Assembly (NCBI GenBank): GCA_937966555.1
Contig: CALCLY010000027.1
Span: forward strand, 1-64,000
DNA: 64,000 nt
Origin: CALCLY01 sp900552775
GTDB lineage: Bacteria; Bacillota; Clostridia; UMGS1883; UMGS1540
Direction: 5' to 3'
This document shows positions 41,233 to 51,305 of this stretch, one piece after another. Under the pieces are notes generated by a model, which was given only the letters and a program-made list of their open reading frames with translations, was not told where the DNA came from and searched no databases. The position numbers were made by a program, and so were the translations under genes. Position 1 is the first letter of the stretch, and the number at the start of each line of letters is the position of its first letter.

Positions 41233-43152
41233 TTATTCAAGCTCAAACGCACCGGTATAAAGTCTGTAATAAGTGCCTTTTTTGGCAATAAGCTCGTCAT
41301 GGCTGCCGCGTTCAATTATTCTGCCGTGGTCAAGCACCATAATAACATCGGAGTTTCTTACGGTGGAAAGCCTGTGCGCTATAACAAACACGGTTCTGCC
41401 CTCCATAAGCTTGTCCATGCCGCGCTGAACTATCGCCTCGGTGCGCGTGTCAATGGAGGACGTTGCCTCGTCAAGTATCATAACCGGCGGATCGGCAACG
41501 GCAGCACGCGCTATTGCGATAAGCTGTCTCTGACCCTGCGAAAGGTTTGCGCCGTTATTTGAAAGCTCTGTTTCATATCCCTGCGGAAGTCTTGAAATAA
41601 AATCGTCCGCGCCGGCAAGTTCCGCCGCTTTTCTGCACTCGTTGTCCGTGGCTTCAAGTCTGCCGTAGCGGATATTGTCCATAACGGTGCCGGTGAAAAG
41701 ATTCGTCTCCTGCAAAACTATGCCTAAGGATTTTCTCAAATCATCCTTCTTTATTTTGTTTATATTTATGCCGTCATAGCGGATTTTTCCGTCTTCGATA
41801 TCGTAAAACCTGTTGATAAGGTTTGTGATTGTTGTTTTTCCGGCGCCGGTTGCGCCCACGAAAGCCACCTTCTGACCCGGCTCGGCATATACGGAAACGT
41901 CGTGCAGAATCTGCTTGCCCTTCGTATAGGAAAAGTCAACGTCAACCATTCTCACATCGCCGCGAAGCTCCGTATAAGTCAGGCTTCCGTCTCCGTGGGG
42001 GTGCTTCCACGCCCATTTTCCGGTGTGTTCCGCACTTTCTTCTATGCTGCCGTCTTCTTTGATTTTCGCGTTTACCAAAGTTACATATCCGTCATCTGCC
42101 TCAGGCTTTTCGTCCGCCAGTTCAAAAACACGCTCCGCGCCGGCAAGACCCATTACAATGGCGTTAATCTGCTGCGAAAGCTGGTTTATGTTTCCCGTAA
42201 ACTGCTTTGTCATATTAAGAAACGGCACAACTATGCTTATGTCGAGTATCGCTCCCGAAAGGCTTAAATTAGGCAGACGCATTGTTATGAAAAATCCGCC
42301 GGCAAGCGCAATTATAACATAGATTATGTTACCGATATTGCCTATTACGGGGCCCAGAATATTTGCATATGCGTTTGCTTTTTTCGTGTCCTCGTAAAGA
42401 GCGTCGTTTATTTCATCAAAATCGCGTTCGCACTCTCTCTCGTGCGAAAAGACCTTGACAACCTTCTGACCGTTCATCATTTCCTGAACAAAGCCCTCCG
42501 CGCGGCCTATTGATTTCTGCTGACGTATGAAATATTTTGCCGAGCCGCCGCCGACATTTTTTGTCACAAGCATCATAAGCGCAACGCCCAAAAGCAGCAC
42601 AAGTGTCATCCATACGCTGTAATAAATCATTACGAAAAAGACGAGTATAACCACCGACCCTGCGCGAAGAAGCGAGGGCAGCGCCTGTGACACAAGCTGT
42701 CTTAAAGCGTCTATATCGTTTGTGTAATGGCTCATGATATCGCCGTGTTTGTTTTGGTCAAAGTATTTTATCGGCAGTTTCTGCATTCCGCCGAACATTT
42801 TACAGCGCATTTTGCAAAGAAATCCCTGCGTGATAAATGCCATAAGCTGCGTGTAAAGAAGCGTCGCGGCAAGTGAAATCACATAAAGCGTTATAAGTAT
42901 TGCCATTTTCGGAACAAGCTCCGCGTGCGCCGCGCTCCAGTCGGAGGTTTCGATGTATTTGCTTATAATCGCTATAACCTTTTGCAGGAAAACGTCCGGC
43001 AAAGCCGCGGCAAGAGCCGAAAAGAGTATGCAGAAAATTGTGACGGGGACAAGAACCGGATAATACTCAAAAAGCGTTTTCAGCACTCTGCCGAAAACAC
43101 CTTTTTTCGGCTGCCCGCCGCGCGGTGCGGCTTTCATATTATTTCTGCTCAT
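41233..43152 (-). CDS. ABC exporter half-transporter, canonical subunit
   Basis: 639 residues: six membrane helices (about 25-350) and a C-terminal ATPase. A linker insert of about 60 residues (EDGSIEESAEHTGKWAWK) precedes the nucleotide-binding domain. Walker A GATGAGKT, signature LSQGQRQ, Walker B VMILDEAT with the catalytic glutamate. GGGAGGGG precedes the start at 43152. Overlaps the upstream subunit gene by 14 bp; together they make a heterodimeric exporter of the BmrCD/TM287-288 type. Substrate (drug, peptide or lipid) unknown. Confidence 0.92.
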   Translation of the reverse strand: MSRNNMKAAPRGGQPKKGVFGRVLKTLFEYYPVLVPVTIFCILFSALAAALPDVFLQKVIAIISKYIETSDWSAAHAELVPKMAILITLYVISLAATLLYTQLMAFITQGFLCKMRCKMFGGMQKLPIKYFDQNKHGDIMSHYTNDIDALRQLVSQALPSLLRAGSVVILVFFVMIYYSVWMTLVLLLGVALMMLVTKNVGGGSAKYFIRQQKSIGRAEGFVQEMMNGQKVVKVFSHERECERDFDEINDALYEDTKKANAYANILGPVIGNIGNIIYVIIALAGGFFITMRLPNLSLSGAILDISIVVPFLNMTKQFTGNINQLSQQINAIVMGLAGAERVFELADEKPEADDGYVTLVNAKIKEDGSIEESAEHTGKWAWKHPHGDGSLTYTELRGDVRMVDVDFSYTKGKQILHDVSVYAEPGQKVAFVGATGAGKTTITNLINRFYDIEDGKIRYDGININKIKKDDLRKSLGIVLQETNLFTGTVMDNIRYGRLEATDNECRKAAELAGADDFISRLPQGYETELSNNGANLSQGQRQLIAIARAAVADPPVMILDEATSSIDTRTEAIVQRGMDKLMEGRTVFVIAHRLSTVRNSDVIMVLDHGRIIERGSHDELIAKKGTYYRLYTGAFELE

Positions 43153-44887
43153 CTTTGTCCCCTCCCTTCGTCTGCTGCTCAAAGATTTCTCTGTATATCT
43201 CGCTGCGCTCCATAAGCTCGCTGTGCGTGCCGGAATCTGCAACCGTGCCGTTGTCCATTACAACTATAATATCCGCATCCTCAACCGAGGCAATGCGCTG
43301 CGCTATTATAATTTTTGTGGTTTCCGGAATGTATTTTTTAAACGCCGAGCGGATAAGCGCGTCGGTTTTCGTGTCAACCGCGCTTGTGGAGTCGTCAAGA
43401 ATAAGTATTTTCGGCTTTTTCAAAAGTGCGCGCGCTATGCACAGGCGCTGCTTCTGACCGCCCGAAACATTTGTTCCTCCCTGTTCGATACGCGTTTCAT
43501 ATTTATCGGGAAAGCTTTCCACAAACTCGTCCGCACAGGCAAGGCGGCAGGCCTCGCGCAGCTCATCGTCTGTAGCGTTTTCATTGCCCCATCTGAGGTT
43601 TTCGGCTATCGTGCCGGAAAACAGCAGATTTTTCTGAAGCACCATTGATACCGCGCCGCGGAGCGTGTCGAGGTGATATTTTCTTACATCCTCGCCGCCT
43701 ACCGAAACCGTACCCTCGGTCACATCGTAAAGCCTCGGAATCAGCTGCACAAGAGACGATTTTGAAGAACCCGTGCCTCCTATGATTCCCACAGTCATGC
43801 CCGATTTTATATGAAGATTTATATCCGAAAGCGCATATTTTTTTGCGCCCGCACTGTATTTAAAGCTTACTCCGTCAAAATCCACAGAGCCGTCTTTCAC
43901 GGTCATCAAGGGATTTTCGGGTTCGGTCAGCGCCGGAGTTTCGCCCAAAACTTCGGTTATACGTTTGCCGGACTCCGCGCTCATCGTCAGCATGACGAAA
44001 ATCATTGAAAGCATCATAAGCGACATAAGCACCTGCACGCCGTAGCTTAAAAGTGCCGAAATCTGACCGACGTCCAAAGCCGCGCCGCCGCTGCCTATAG
44101 CAAGCGACGAGCCTATCCACAAAATGAAAACCATGTTAAAATACATGCATAGGGTCATAAGCGGAGTGTTAAGCGCCACAATTCTCTCCGCAAACACAAA
44201 GTCCTTTTTTATGTCCTCCGCGGCATTGTTGAATTTGTCTTTTTCGTAGTCCTCGCGCGCAAAGCCTTTTACAACGCGCATTCCGCGCACGTTTTCCTCA
44301 ACCGATTCGTTAAGCTTATCGTATTTTCTGAAAACGCGCCTGAACGCCGGCATGGCTTTTTTGCCTATAAACCACAGGCCGCAGCCGAGCACCGGTATAA
44401 CAATAACAAACGCCGTGGCAAGCTTGCCGCCCATCTTAAACGCCATTATTACGGAGAAAATCATCATCAGAGGGCTTCGCACAGCCGTTCTTATCAGCAT
44501 CATGAATGCCATCTGAACATTGCTTACGTCCGTTGTAAGTCTTGTAACAAGCGAGGCGGACGAAAATTTGTCTATATTTTCAAAGCTGTAGCGCTGAATT
44601 GCGCGGAACATATCCGACCTTAAATTTTTCGCAAAACCCGCCGAAGCCTTTGAACACGTAAATCCCGCCAGTCCGCCGCACATAAGAGACGCGCACGCCA
44701 TTATAACAAGCAGAAGCCCCGTTCCCAAAAGCTCGCGTATGTCCGTTCCTTTTCGTATATCGTTTACAAGTCCCGCCGTTATAAACGGGATTATTGTTTC
44801 AAAGATTGCCTCGCCCACAATGAGCAAAAGTGTGTAGATTGCCGGTTTTTTAAATTCTCTTACCGATGCCCAAAGTTTTTTAATCAT
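43139..44887 (-). CDS. ABC exporter half-transporter, degenerate-site subunit
   Basis: 582 residues; six membrane helices, then ATPase. Walker A is GGTGSSKS (Ser in place of the usual Gly before Lys), signature VSGGQKQ, Walker B ILILDDST with Asp replacing the catalytic Glu. Such a non-catalytic site is normal for one half of heterodimeric exporters. Start at 44887 has AAGGAG; the ATG seven codons upstream covers the ribosome site. First gene of the two-gene unit. Confidence 0.92.
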   Translation of the reverse strand: MIKKLWASVREFKKPAIYTLLLIVGEAIFETIIPFITAGLVNDIRKGTDIRELLGTGLLLVIMACASLMCGGLAGFTCSKASAGFAKNLRSDMFRAIQRYSFENIDKFSSASLVTRLTTDVSNVQMAFMMLIRTAVRSPLMMIFSVIMAFKMGGKLATAFVIVIPVLGCGLWFIGKKAMPAFRRVFRKYDKLNESVEENVRGMRVVKGFAREDYEKDKFNNAAEDIKKDFVFAERIVALNTPLMTLCMYFNMVFILWIGSSLAIGSGGAALDVGQISALLSYGVQVLMSLMMLSMIFVMLTMSAESGKRITEVLGETPALTEPENPLMTVKDGSVDFDGVSFKYSAGAKKYALSDINLHIKSGMTVGIIGGTGSSKSSLVQLIPRLYDVTEGTVSVGGEDVRKYHLDTLRGAVSMVLQKNLLFSGTIAENLRWGNENATDDELREACRLACADEFVESFPDKYETRIEQGGTNVSGGQKQRLCIARALLKKPKILILDDSTSAVDTKTDALIRSAFKKYIPETTKIIIAQRIASVEDADIIVVMDNGTVADSGTHSELMERSEIYREIFEQQTKGGDKDEQK

Positions 44888-44914
44888 GTTATTCTCCTTC
44901 CTTAGCATTCACTG

Positions 44915-45313
44915 CCGCTTACGCTTGTTCGCTCTCAAACAATGTATCGTAGGGGCGACCCTGCGTGGTCGCCCGTTTTGTTTTTCTCACACCAAACGGA
45001 CAATTCGTGAATTGTCCCTACGCGTCGGAACATACACGCCGCGGCTTTTTATGATTTTAAGCCTTTTCTGCGTTCTCGATCCACCGCGAAAAGTTGGTAG
45101 TGCCGCGAATGCGTATATGTGTGCATTTATAAACACCAAGCATTCGCAAACGTGACTTTTCGCGGAAAAGGAGGGACAGCGGAGCGTGTGACTGATTTTG
45201 TTTTCAAAATCGGAACGAAGCGCAGCTTGTTCCGACGCCGTAGGGGCGACCCTGCGTGGTCGCCCGTTTTGTTTTTCTCACACCAAACGGACAATTCGTG
45301 AATTGTCCCTACG
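44915..45313 (+). repeat. Double mosaic with REP-like elements (44949-44975, 45240-45266)
   Basis: Order on the plus strand: B fragment, REP, dyad ACAATTCGTGAATTGT, B hairpin 1, module C with GATTTTG/CAAAATC, second REP, second dyad. The two REP-dyad segments are about 290 bp apart and almost identical for some 70 bp, so this interval looks like a duplication. The remaining 108 bp to yebC hold no gene. Confidence 0.8.
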
Positions 45314-45421
45314 CGTCGGAACGTACACACCGCGTCTGTCCGCTCTTATTTTACCAAAAAGCGGCCCCGACAATACTTTGTCAAAGCCACTTCTTTTTAA
45401 TTCCGCTAAAAATCTTTTGTA

Positions 45422-46159
45422 CTATTCCTCGTCGGGAATATCGCAGTTATGGAACACGTTCTGAACATCATCGTTATCGTCAAGCATGTCGATAAGCTTT
45501 GTCATGTTCTTCAAATCGTCTTCCGATGTGAGGGTTACGGTTGTCTGGGGAACTCTCAAAACCTCCGCCGACTCTATTTTGTAGCCCTTCTCTTCAAGCG
45601 CCGCACAAACCGCGCCGAAAACGTCCGGATCTGTTGAAACTTCAAAATATCCGTCATCCTCTGCGGAAAAATCGTCTGCTCCGGCATCGAGCGCGTCCAT
45701 CATAAGCTGATCCTCGTCCGCTCCCTCGCCGTTTACTATTATAATTCCCTTCTTGTCAAACATGAATGTTACACATCCCGTCTGACCGAGGTTGCCGCCG
45801 CATTTGTCAAAATAATGTCTCATGTCGGCAGCGGTTCTGTTTCTGTTGTCGGTGAGTGTTTCAACAATAACCGCAACGCCGCTCGGACCGTAGCCTTCAT
45901 ATACGATTTCCTCGTAATTGTCGCCGCCCGTTTCGCCTGCCGCTTTTTTGATGCAGCGCTGAATATTGTCGTTTGGCATATTGTTTGAGCGCGCCTTCAA
46001 AATAGCGTCGCGCAGCTTTGTGTTGCTCTCCGGGTCCGCTCCGCCGGCTTTAACGATTACCGAAATTTCTCTGCCGAGCTTTGTGAATATTTTGGCTCTC
46101 TGATTGTCACTTTTTTCTTTTTTATGTTTTATGTTACTCCACTTGGAATGACCTGACAC
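45422..46159 (-). CDS. yebC: YebC/PmpR-family protein
   Basis: 245 residues starting with GTG at 46159, 7 bp after GGAGG. Opens SGHSKWSNIKHKKEKSDNQR, the family signature, with GPSGVAVIVETLTDNRNRTA later. YebC2-type proteins relieve ribosome stalling at proline runs; others were described as transcription regulators. Short acidic C-terminus. Confidence 0.95.
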   Translation of the reverse strand: MSGHSKWSNIKHKKEKSDNQRAKIFTKLGREISVIVKAGGADPESNTKLRDAILKARSNNMPNDNIQRCIKKAAGETGGDNYEEIVYEGYGPSGVAVIVETLTDNRNRTAADMRHYFDKCGGNLGQTGCVTFMFDKKGIIIVNGEGADEDQLMMDALDAGADDFSAEDDGYFEVSTDPDVFGAVCAALEEKGYKIESAEVLRVPQTTVTLTSEDDLKNMTKLIDMLDDNDDVQNVFHNCDIPDEE

Positions 46160-46188
46160 TGTACTTCCTCCTAAACTACCCTGTTAAA

Positions 46189-47349
46189 TTATGCTTTTTT
46201 TGCCGCAAGCTTTATTTTGCTTATAGCCTTGTCGTTGAACTTAAATCCGAGCTCTTCCGCCCACTTGTCGGTGTATTCCTCCGCAAGGTTTGAAAGCTTC
46301 TTGGTTTTTGCCTTTTCAACAGCCTCGTCGTAAAGCTCGCCGCTTTGGGGCAGCGGAAGTCTCTTTATAATATGGTAGCCGTAAGAAGTTTTAACCGGTT
46401 CTGCCGTAAGCTCGTTTTCCTTGAGCGCAAATGCAGCCGTTTCAAACTCCGATACCATTTCACCCTTTGTGAACACATAACCCTCGGGGCTGTTTATCTC
46501 GCCCGTCTCGGCATTTTTGTCCGCGGTGTTTTCTTTCATAAGCTTGTCAAAATCAGCTCCGCCCTGAAGCTCCGCAATAAGGTCTTTTGCTTTCTGCAGA
46601 GCAGCGGCGTCTTTATCCTCGGCGGATGTATCTGCCGAAGCGTCTGCCGAAGAATCCGCGGACTTGTCCGCATTTTCGTCTGCCGCGTCTCCGCTTTCAA
46701 CCGTTGTCTCGCCCGATGCAGCCTTGTCCGCCTCGTTTGAAATAAGAATATGCTTTACATATACATACTCGGATTCGTAGAAGTTTTTAACGTCTTCGTC
46801 CGTCACCGTGATTTCACCGGGTTTTGCCTCCGTGCCGTCGCCGAAATATTTCTCGCTGACTTTCTGAGCGTATGCCTCGGCTTCGAGTATTTTTTCAACG
46901 TCCTGAAGCGTAAATCCGCCTTCGCTGAAATACTGCTCATAGTTGTATCTGCCGCCGTACTGCTCAATTATCTGAGTTTTCTGTTTTGCGATACTGTCGC
47001 GGTCTTCATCTGTCAGAGTTATACCGTCCGCAATTGCCTTTGCCTTCATAACAAGGGAGCTTTTTGCGTATTCTTTTGCTTTGTCGCGCGCATAGTCTGC
47101 CGCCGTAACATCGCCTATTTTAACCGTGTTCCATTCTTCCTCCGTGGAAGTTGCCGAAAGCGTGTCTCCTCCGCCCGACTGTGCCGCGGATATAGCCGCC
47201 GACTTGCCCTGCTGCAGATAGAAGTTAAATTCCCCTCTTCCCACAGAGTCCGTGTCCGTGTATGCCATTCTTGTAACGTCTTTTATATTGCACGCGCTGA
47301 CAAGAAAAAGCATTGATGTTGCCAATAGAGCCGAAAGTAACTTTTTCAT
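46189..47349 (-). CDS. prsA: PrsA-like foldase lipoprotein (peptidyl-prolyl isomerase)
   Basis: 386 residues with a lipobox in FLVSACN. N-terminal SurA-like helices (about 35-190) are followed by a parvulin domain (about 198-340, VKHILISN, then SYGYHIIKRLP). The parvulin domain is interrupted at about 212-246 by an Ala/Asp/Ser-rich acidic insert that is probably a flexible loop. Helps fold exported proteins outside the membrane. Sits between mfd and yebC; AAAGGAG at the start and a TATAAT-like sequence in the 45-bp gap suggest its own promoter. Confidence 0.88.
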   Translation of the reverse strand: MKKLLSALLATSMLFLVSACNIKDVTRMAYTDTDSVGRGEFNFYLQQGKSAAISAAQSGGGDTLSATSTEEEWNTVKIGDVTAADYARDKAKEYAKSSLVMKAKAIADGITLTDEDRDSIAKQKTQIIEQYGGRYNYEQYFSEGGFTLQDVEKILEAEAYAQKVSEKYFGDGTEAKPGEITVTDEDVKNFYESEYVYVKHILISNEADKAASGETTVESGDAADENADKSADSSADASADTSAEDKDAAALQKAKDLIAELQGGADFDKLMKENTADKNAETGEINSPEGYVFTKGEMVSEFETAAFALKENELTAEPVKTSYGYHIIKRLPLPQSGELYDEAVEKAKTKKLSNLAEEYTDKWAEELGFKFNDKAISKIKLAAKKA

Positions 47350-47394
47350 ATTCTTACTCCTTTATCACATAATAGTTGATTCTATTATTATATA

Positions 47395-50300
47395 CTAAGC
47401 TTTGGAAATTTTCAAGTCTTTTAACAAATTTTTTAAATTATTTATTATTTTTTCACTGTTTTTCTCGGTATTTTTCAGTGTAATATACGGTTTTTCTCCC
47501 GCGCTGAACAAAATGTTTCTCTTATATTTCGCAATAACCGCGGCGATTCCCTCGGGCTGCGGCGGATTGTTTTCGTCCACCGTGAGCACAATTTTGTTTC
47601 CGCTGCCCTGAATTTCGCGTATGCCCGCCTCGGAGGCGTAAACGCGCAGCGACGCCACCTCGATAAGCATAAGCGTTTCGTGCGGCAGATCGCCGTAGCG
47701 GTCGCAAAGCTCGTCCGACACGCGGACCTTGTCTTCATCGCTTTCAATATCGGCAATGGTTCTGTAAGCCTCAAGACGCTGTCTTGTGTCGCCTATATAG
47801 CTTTCGGGGATACCGGCGTCCACGGCAAGGTCGATTACGGCCTCGGTCTTTTGCGGCATACCTTCGCCGCCGCGCAGCTCCGCAATTTCCTCGTTTAAAA
47901 GCCGCATGTACATGTCGTAGCCGACGGTTGACATAAACCCGTGCTGCTCGGGCCCGAAAATATCGCCCGCACCGCGTATTTCAAGGTCGCGCAGCGCTAT
48001 TTTAAAGCCTGCGCCGAGCTCCGTAAATTCTTTAATTGCAACAAGCCTTTTTTCCGCAACCTCGGAAAGGGATTTGTCCGGCTTGAACATCAGATACGCA
48101 TATGCGATTCTGTCCGAACGCCCAACCCTTCCGCGCAGCTGATAAAGCTGAGAAAGACCCATGCAGTCGGCATTTTCTACAATCATTGTGTTTACGTTCG
48201 GGATATCGAGTCCCGTTTCGATTATTGTTGTACAGACCAAAACGTCTATCTCTCCGCGCAGCATTTTGAGCATTATGTCCTCAAGCTCGCGCTCGTTCAT
48301 TCTTCCGTGCGCCACGGCAATGCGCGCCTCGGGGAAAATTGCCTGCAGTTTTTCCGCCTTGGTGTAAATACCTGAAATCCTGTTGTATACGTAATACACC
48401 TGCCCTCCGCGCTGAAGCTCGCGGCCGATGGCGTCTGCGGCAATGCCGTCGCTGTATTCCATAACATATGTCTGAATTGCGTGCCGGTCCTCGGGCGGCA
48501 TGGCGATGACGCTCATGTCGCGTATTCCGCTCATAGCCATGTTGAGCGTGCGCGGAATGGGCGTCGCGGTCAGGGTGAGCACGTCTATGCCGCGCTTTAA
48601 ATTTTTTATTTTTTCTTTGTGCGCCACACCGAAGCGCTGCTCCTCGTCAATTACAAGAAGTCCGAGTTTTTTAAACTCCACATCGTCGCCCAGAAGGCGG
48701 TGCGTTCCTATTATAATATCAATTTCGCCGCTTTTTAATTTTTTAAGTATTTCGCGCTGCTGCGCCGCCGTACGGAAGCGCGATAGCATCTCGATTTTCA
48801 CGGGGAAAGACTGCATTCTCTTTAAAAAGCTGCCGAAATGCTGCTGCGCCAAAATGGTGGTGGGCACAAGATATGCGCACTGGAACCCGTCCGTCACGCA
48901 CTTAAACGCGGCGCGCATCGCAACCTCCGTTTTGCCGTAGCCCACGTCTCCGCACAAAAGTCTGTCCATGGGACATTCTTTTTCCATGTCGCGCTTGATT
49001 TCCTCAATGCTTTTGAGCTGGTCGGGCGTTTCCTCATACTGGAACTCGTCTTCAAACTCCGTCTGCCACGAGGTGTCCTTTGAAAACGCGTGGCCGCGCA
49101 TGCGGCTTCTCTCCGCATACAGTTCTATAAGCTTTATGGCAAGCTTTTTCGCGCTTTGGCGCACCTTGTTTTTCGTGTTCTGCCACTGTGTTCCGCCGAG
49201 TTTGTTTATCTTCGGCTTCGGCGTGTCCTCCCCGGCATGGGAATATTTGTAAAGAAGATTCAGCTGATTTACGGGCACGTACAAAACATCCGTCCCCTGA
49301 TAATCTATTTTAAGATAATCGCGCGAGGCTCCGCCCACGTTTATCGAGACAAGCTCCGTAAATCTGCCTATACCGTGCGTGCGGTGAACCACATAGTCGC
49401 CTATGGCAAGCTCGTCAAAGCTTCGTATTGCCTTGCCGGCGTCCGCGCTTTTTCTTCTGTGCGTCCGTTTTTCCGTGAAAAGGTCGCTTCCGCTCACAAA
49501 CACAACCTTTGCCGAAGGATATTCGAAGCTTTTCGGGATGTATACCGAATATATTCCTGCCGTTCCCTCGCGCGGCGCTTTTGTGCTTTCGAGTATTTCC
49601 GACGGAAGACCCTTATCCTCCAAAAGCTCGTGAATACCTGCCGCGCGCGCATCGCTCCCCGCCATTATGAAAATTGTGTATCCGGTTTTGCGCCAGTATA
49701 TAACGTCGTCCGCCAGAGCCGCCGTGTCACCCGAATAGCTCGAAAGGACTTTAACCCCGAAATCAAACGTGGCGCCGGGCAGAAATCCGCCGCCCGATGC
49801 GCTCAGCGCGCCGACGCCGAGGAGCGTTTTTTTCTCCATTTCGCTTTCAAGCTTTTTAAAGTCCGCAATCGGATAATTTTTTATATCTCCGCCCGAAAGC
49901 ATTTTGTCCGCAAGTTTTTCTTCAACGCTTGCCGCAAAATCCGCCGCGCTCTCGCAAAGCCTTTTCGGCTCGTCAAAAACAAAAAGCGTGCCGTCCCCGA
50001 ACCAGTCGGTCACATATGCGCTTCCCTTGTCCGCATCCGCCGGAATTATAACCGCTCTTTCGGCATTCTCGGTCGAAAGCTGAGTTTTAACGTCGAAAAT
50101 GCGTATGCTGTCTACCTCATCGTCAAAAAATTCTATTCTGTATGCGTTTTCCGCCGCAGGCGAGAAAACGTCGCAAATTCCGCCGCGCAGCGCAAACTGT
50201 CCGCACCCCGTAACCTCCGGCGTGCGGCTGTAGCCCATGTCGACAAGAGTTTTGCTTATGTCCTCAACCGTTTTGCCGTATTCTATAATAAGCGTCTTTT

Positions 50301-50697
50301 CTTCAAACTCTTTTTCGGGCATGACAAAACAGCAAAGCGCCGCCGCACTCATAACCGCAGACGCTCCGCCGTGTATCATATTCAAAGCTTCTATTCTTGC
50401 CGCGTGAAGATCGTAGCTTGCCGCAAGGGCATCGCCCGCCGTCACATCGTCCGCCATAAGCCTTGCGGGCGGCATCGGCATGAAAGCTCCGAGCTCCTCA
50501 TGGTATTGCTTTGCAAGCGGCTCGTTTGCCGTCACAATGCAAAGCCTTTTGCCCGTTTTTTGCGCAATTCCGGCAAGAATATGTGATTTTGACGTTTCGG
50601 AAACTCCCGAAACTCCGATTTTTCCGCCCTTTTCCGCAGCCGCACACAGCTTTTCAAAGCCCGGCAGCCGAAAAAGCGGATCCAAAAAAATATTCAT
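47395..50697 (-). CDS. mfd: Transcription-repair coupling factor
   Basis: 1100 residues. UvrB-like N-terminal domains, RNA polymerase interaction domain near 430-500 (AIGDYVVHRTHGIGRF), then the SF2 translocase with Walker A GDVGYGKT, DEEQ box in VIDEEQRFG, TATPIPRTL and QLRGRVGRSDR. Removes stalled RNA polymerase and recruits UvrA. Slightly short of the usual 1150 residues but complete. Follows pth by 26 bp, the common clostridial order pth-mfd-prsA. Confidence 0.97.
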   Translation of the reverse strand: MNIFLDPLFRLPGFEKLCAAAEKGGKIGVSGVSETSKSHILAGIAQKTGKRLCIVTANEPLAKQYHEELGAFMPMPPARLMADDVTAGDALAASYDLHAARIEALNMIHGGASAVMSAAALCCFVMPEKEFEEKTLIIEYGKTVEDISKTLVDMGYSRTPEVTGCGQFALRGGICDVFSPAAENAYRIEFFDDEVDSIRIFDVKTQLSTENAERAVIIPADADKGSAYVTDWFGDGTLFVFDEPKRLCESAADFAASVEEKLADKMLSGGDIKNYPIADFKKLESEMEKKTLLGVGALSASGGGFLPGATFDFGVKVLSSYSGDTAALADDVIYWRKTGYTIFIMAGSDARAAGIHELLEDKGLPSEILESTKAPREGTAGIYSVYIPKSFEYPSAKVVFVSGSDLFTEKRTHRRKSADAGKAIRSFDELAIGDYVVHRTHGIGRFTELVSINVGGASRDYLKIDYQGTDVLYVPVNQLNLLYKYSHAGEDTPKPKINKLGGTQWQNTKNKVRQSAKKLAIKLIELYAERSRMRGHAFSKDTSWQTEFEDEFQYEETPDQLKSIEEIKRDMEKECPMDRLLCGDVGYGKTEVAMRAAFKCVTDGFQCAYLVPTTILAQQHFGSFLKRMQSFPVKIEMLSRFRTAAQQREILKKLKSGEIDIIIGTHRLLGDDVEFKKLGLLVIDEEQRFGVAHKEKIKNLKRGIDVLTLTATPIPRTLNMAMSGIRDMSVIAMPPEDRHAIQTYVMEYSDGIAADAIGRELQRGGQVYYVYNRISGIYTKAEKLQAIFPEARIAVAHGRMNERELEDIMLKMLRGEIDVLVCTTIIETGLDIPNVNTMIVENADCMGLSQLYQLRGRVGRSDRIAYAYLMFKPDKSLSEVAEKRLVAIKEFTELGAGFKIALRDLEIRGAGDIFGPEQHGFMSTVGYDMYMRLLNEEIAELRGGEGMPQKTEAVIDLAVDAGIPESYIGDTRQRLEAYRTIADIESDEDKVRVSDELCDRYGDLPHETLMLIEVASLRVYASEAGIREIQGSGNKIVLTVDENNPPQPEGIAAVIAKYKRNILFSAGEKPYITLKNTEKNSEKIINNLKNLLKDLKISKA

Positions 50698-50723
50698 AAT
50701 TTACTCCATGGCGCTTACGCATT

Positions 50724-51299
50724 TTACTGCTCTCCGAAATCCGTTCCGTTAAACTTATTCATCGCCGCGGAAACGCCGCGGGAAATTATTTCCTCCGTAA
50801 TTTTGTCCGTTTCTTTTATGCACCTTGTAACCCTCACGCCGTCCTCCTTCGAAAACGTGCCGAGAACGTGATTTGCAAGTTCAGCGCCGCTTACCTTTCC
50901 CACGCCTATGCGCACTCTCGGGAAGGCGTCGCTCTGCAAATGATATATAATCGACTTCATGCCGTTATGTCCGCCGTCACTGCCCGAGGGGCGAATGCGC
51001 AGCCTGCCCGTGTCAAGCGCAACATCATCGTATATTATTATTACGTTCTCCGGCGGAATTTTATAATATCTCGCAATTTCACCCACCGCTTCGCCGCTGT
51101 TGTTCATAAAAGTTGAGGGCTTCGCCAGAATAACGCGCTCGCCGCCTATAATCCCTTCGCCCAAAAGCGAACGGAATTTGATTTTTTTCACGCTTATTTT
51201 GTACACAGCCGAAAGGTAGTCTATAGCCATAAACCCCACGTTGTGCCTTGTGTATTTATATTTTTCACCCGGATTGCCGAGTCCCGCGATTAAGTACAT
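50724..51299 (-). CDS. pth: Peptidyl-tRNA hydrolase
   Basis: 191 residues. LIAGLGNPGEKYKYTRHNVGF contains the catalytic His19, followed by KPSTFMNNSGEAV and DDVALDTGRLRIRPSGS. Recycles peptidyl-tRNA. Upstream of mfd, 6 bp downstream of the adenosylhomocysteinase gene. Confidence 0.97.
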   Translation of the reverse strand: MYLIAGLGNPGEKYKYTRHNVGFMAIDYLSAVYKISVKKIKFRSLLGEGIIGGERVILAKPSTFMNNSGEAVGEIARYYKIPPENVIIIYDDVALDTGRLRIRPSGSDGGHNGMKSIIYHLQSDAFPRVRIGVGKVSGAELANHVLGTFSKEDGVRVTRCIKETDKITEEIISRGVSAAMNKFNGTDFGEQ

Positions 51300-51305
51300 T
51301 TTTTG

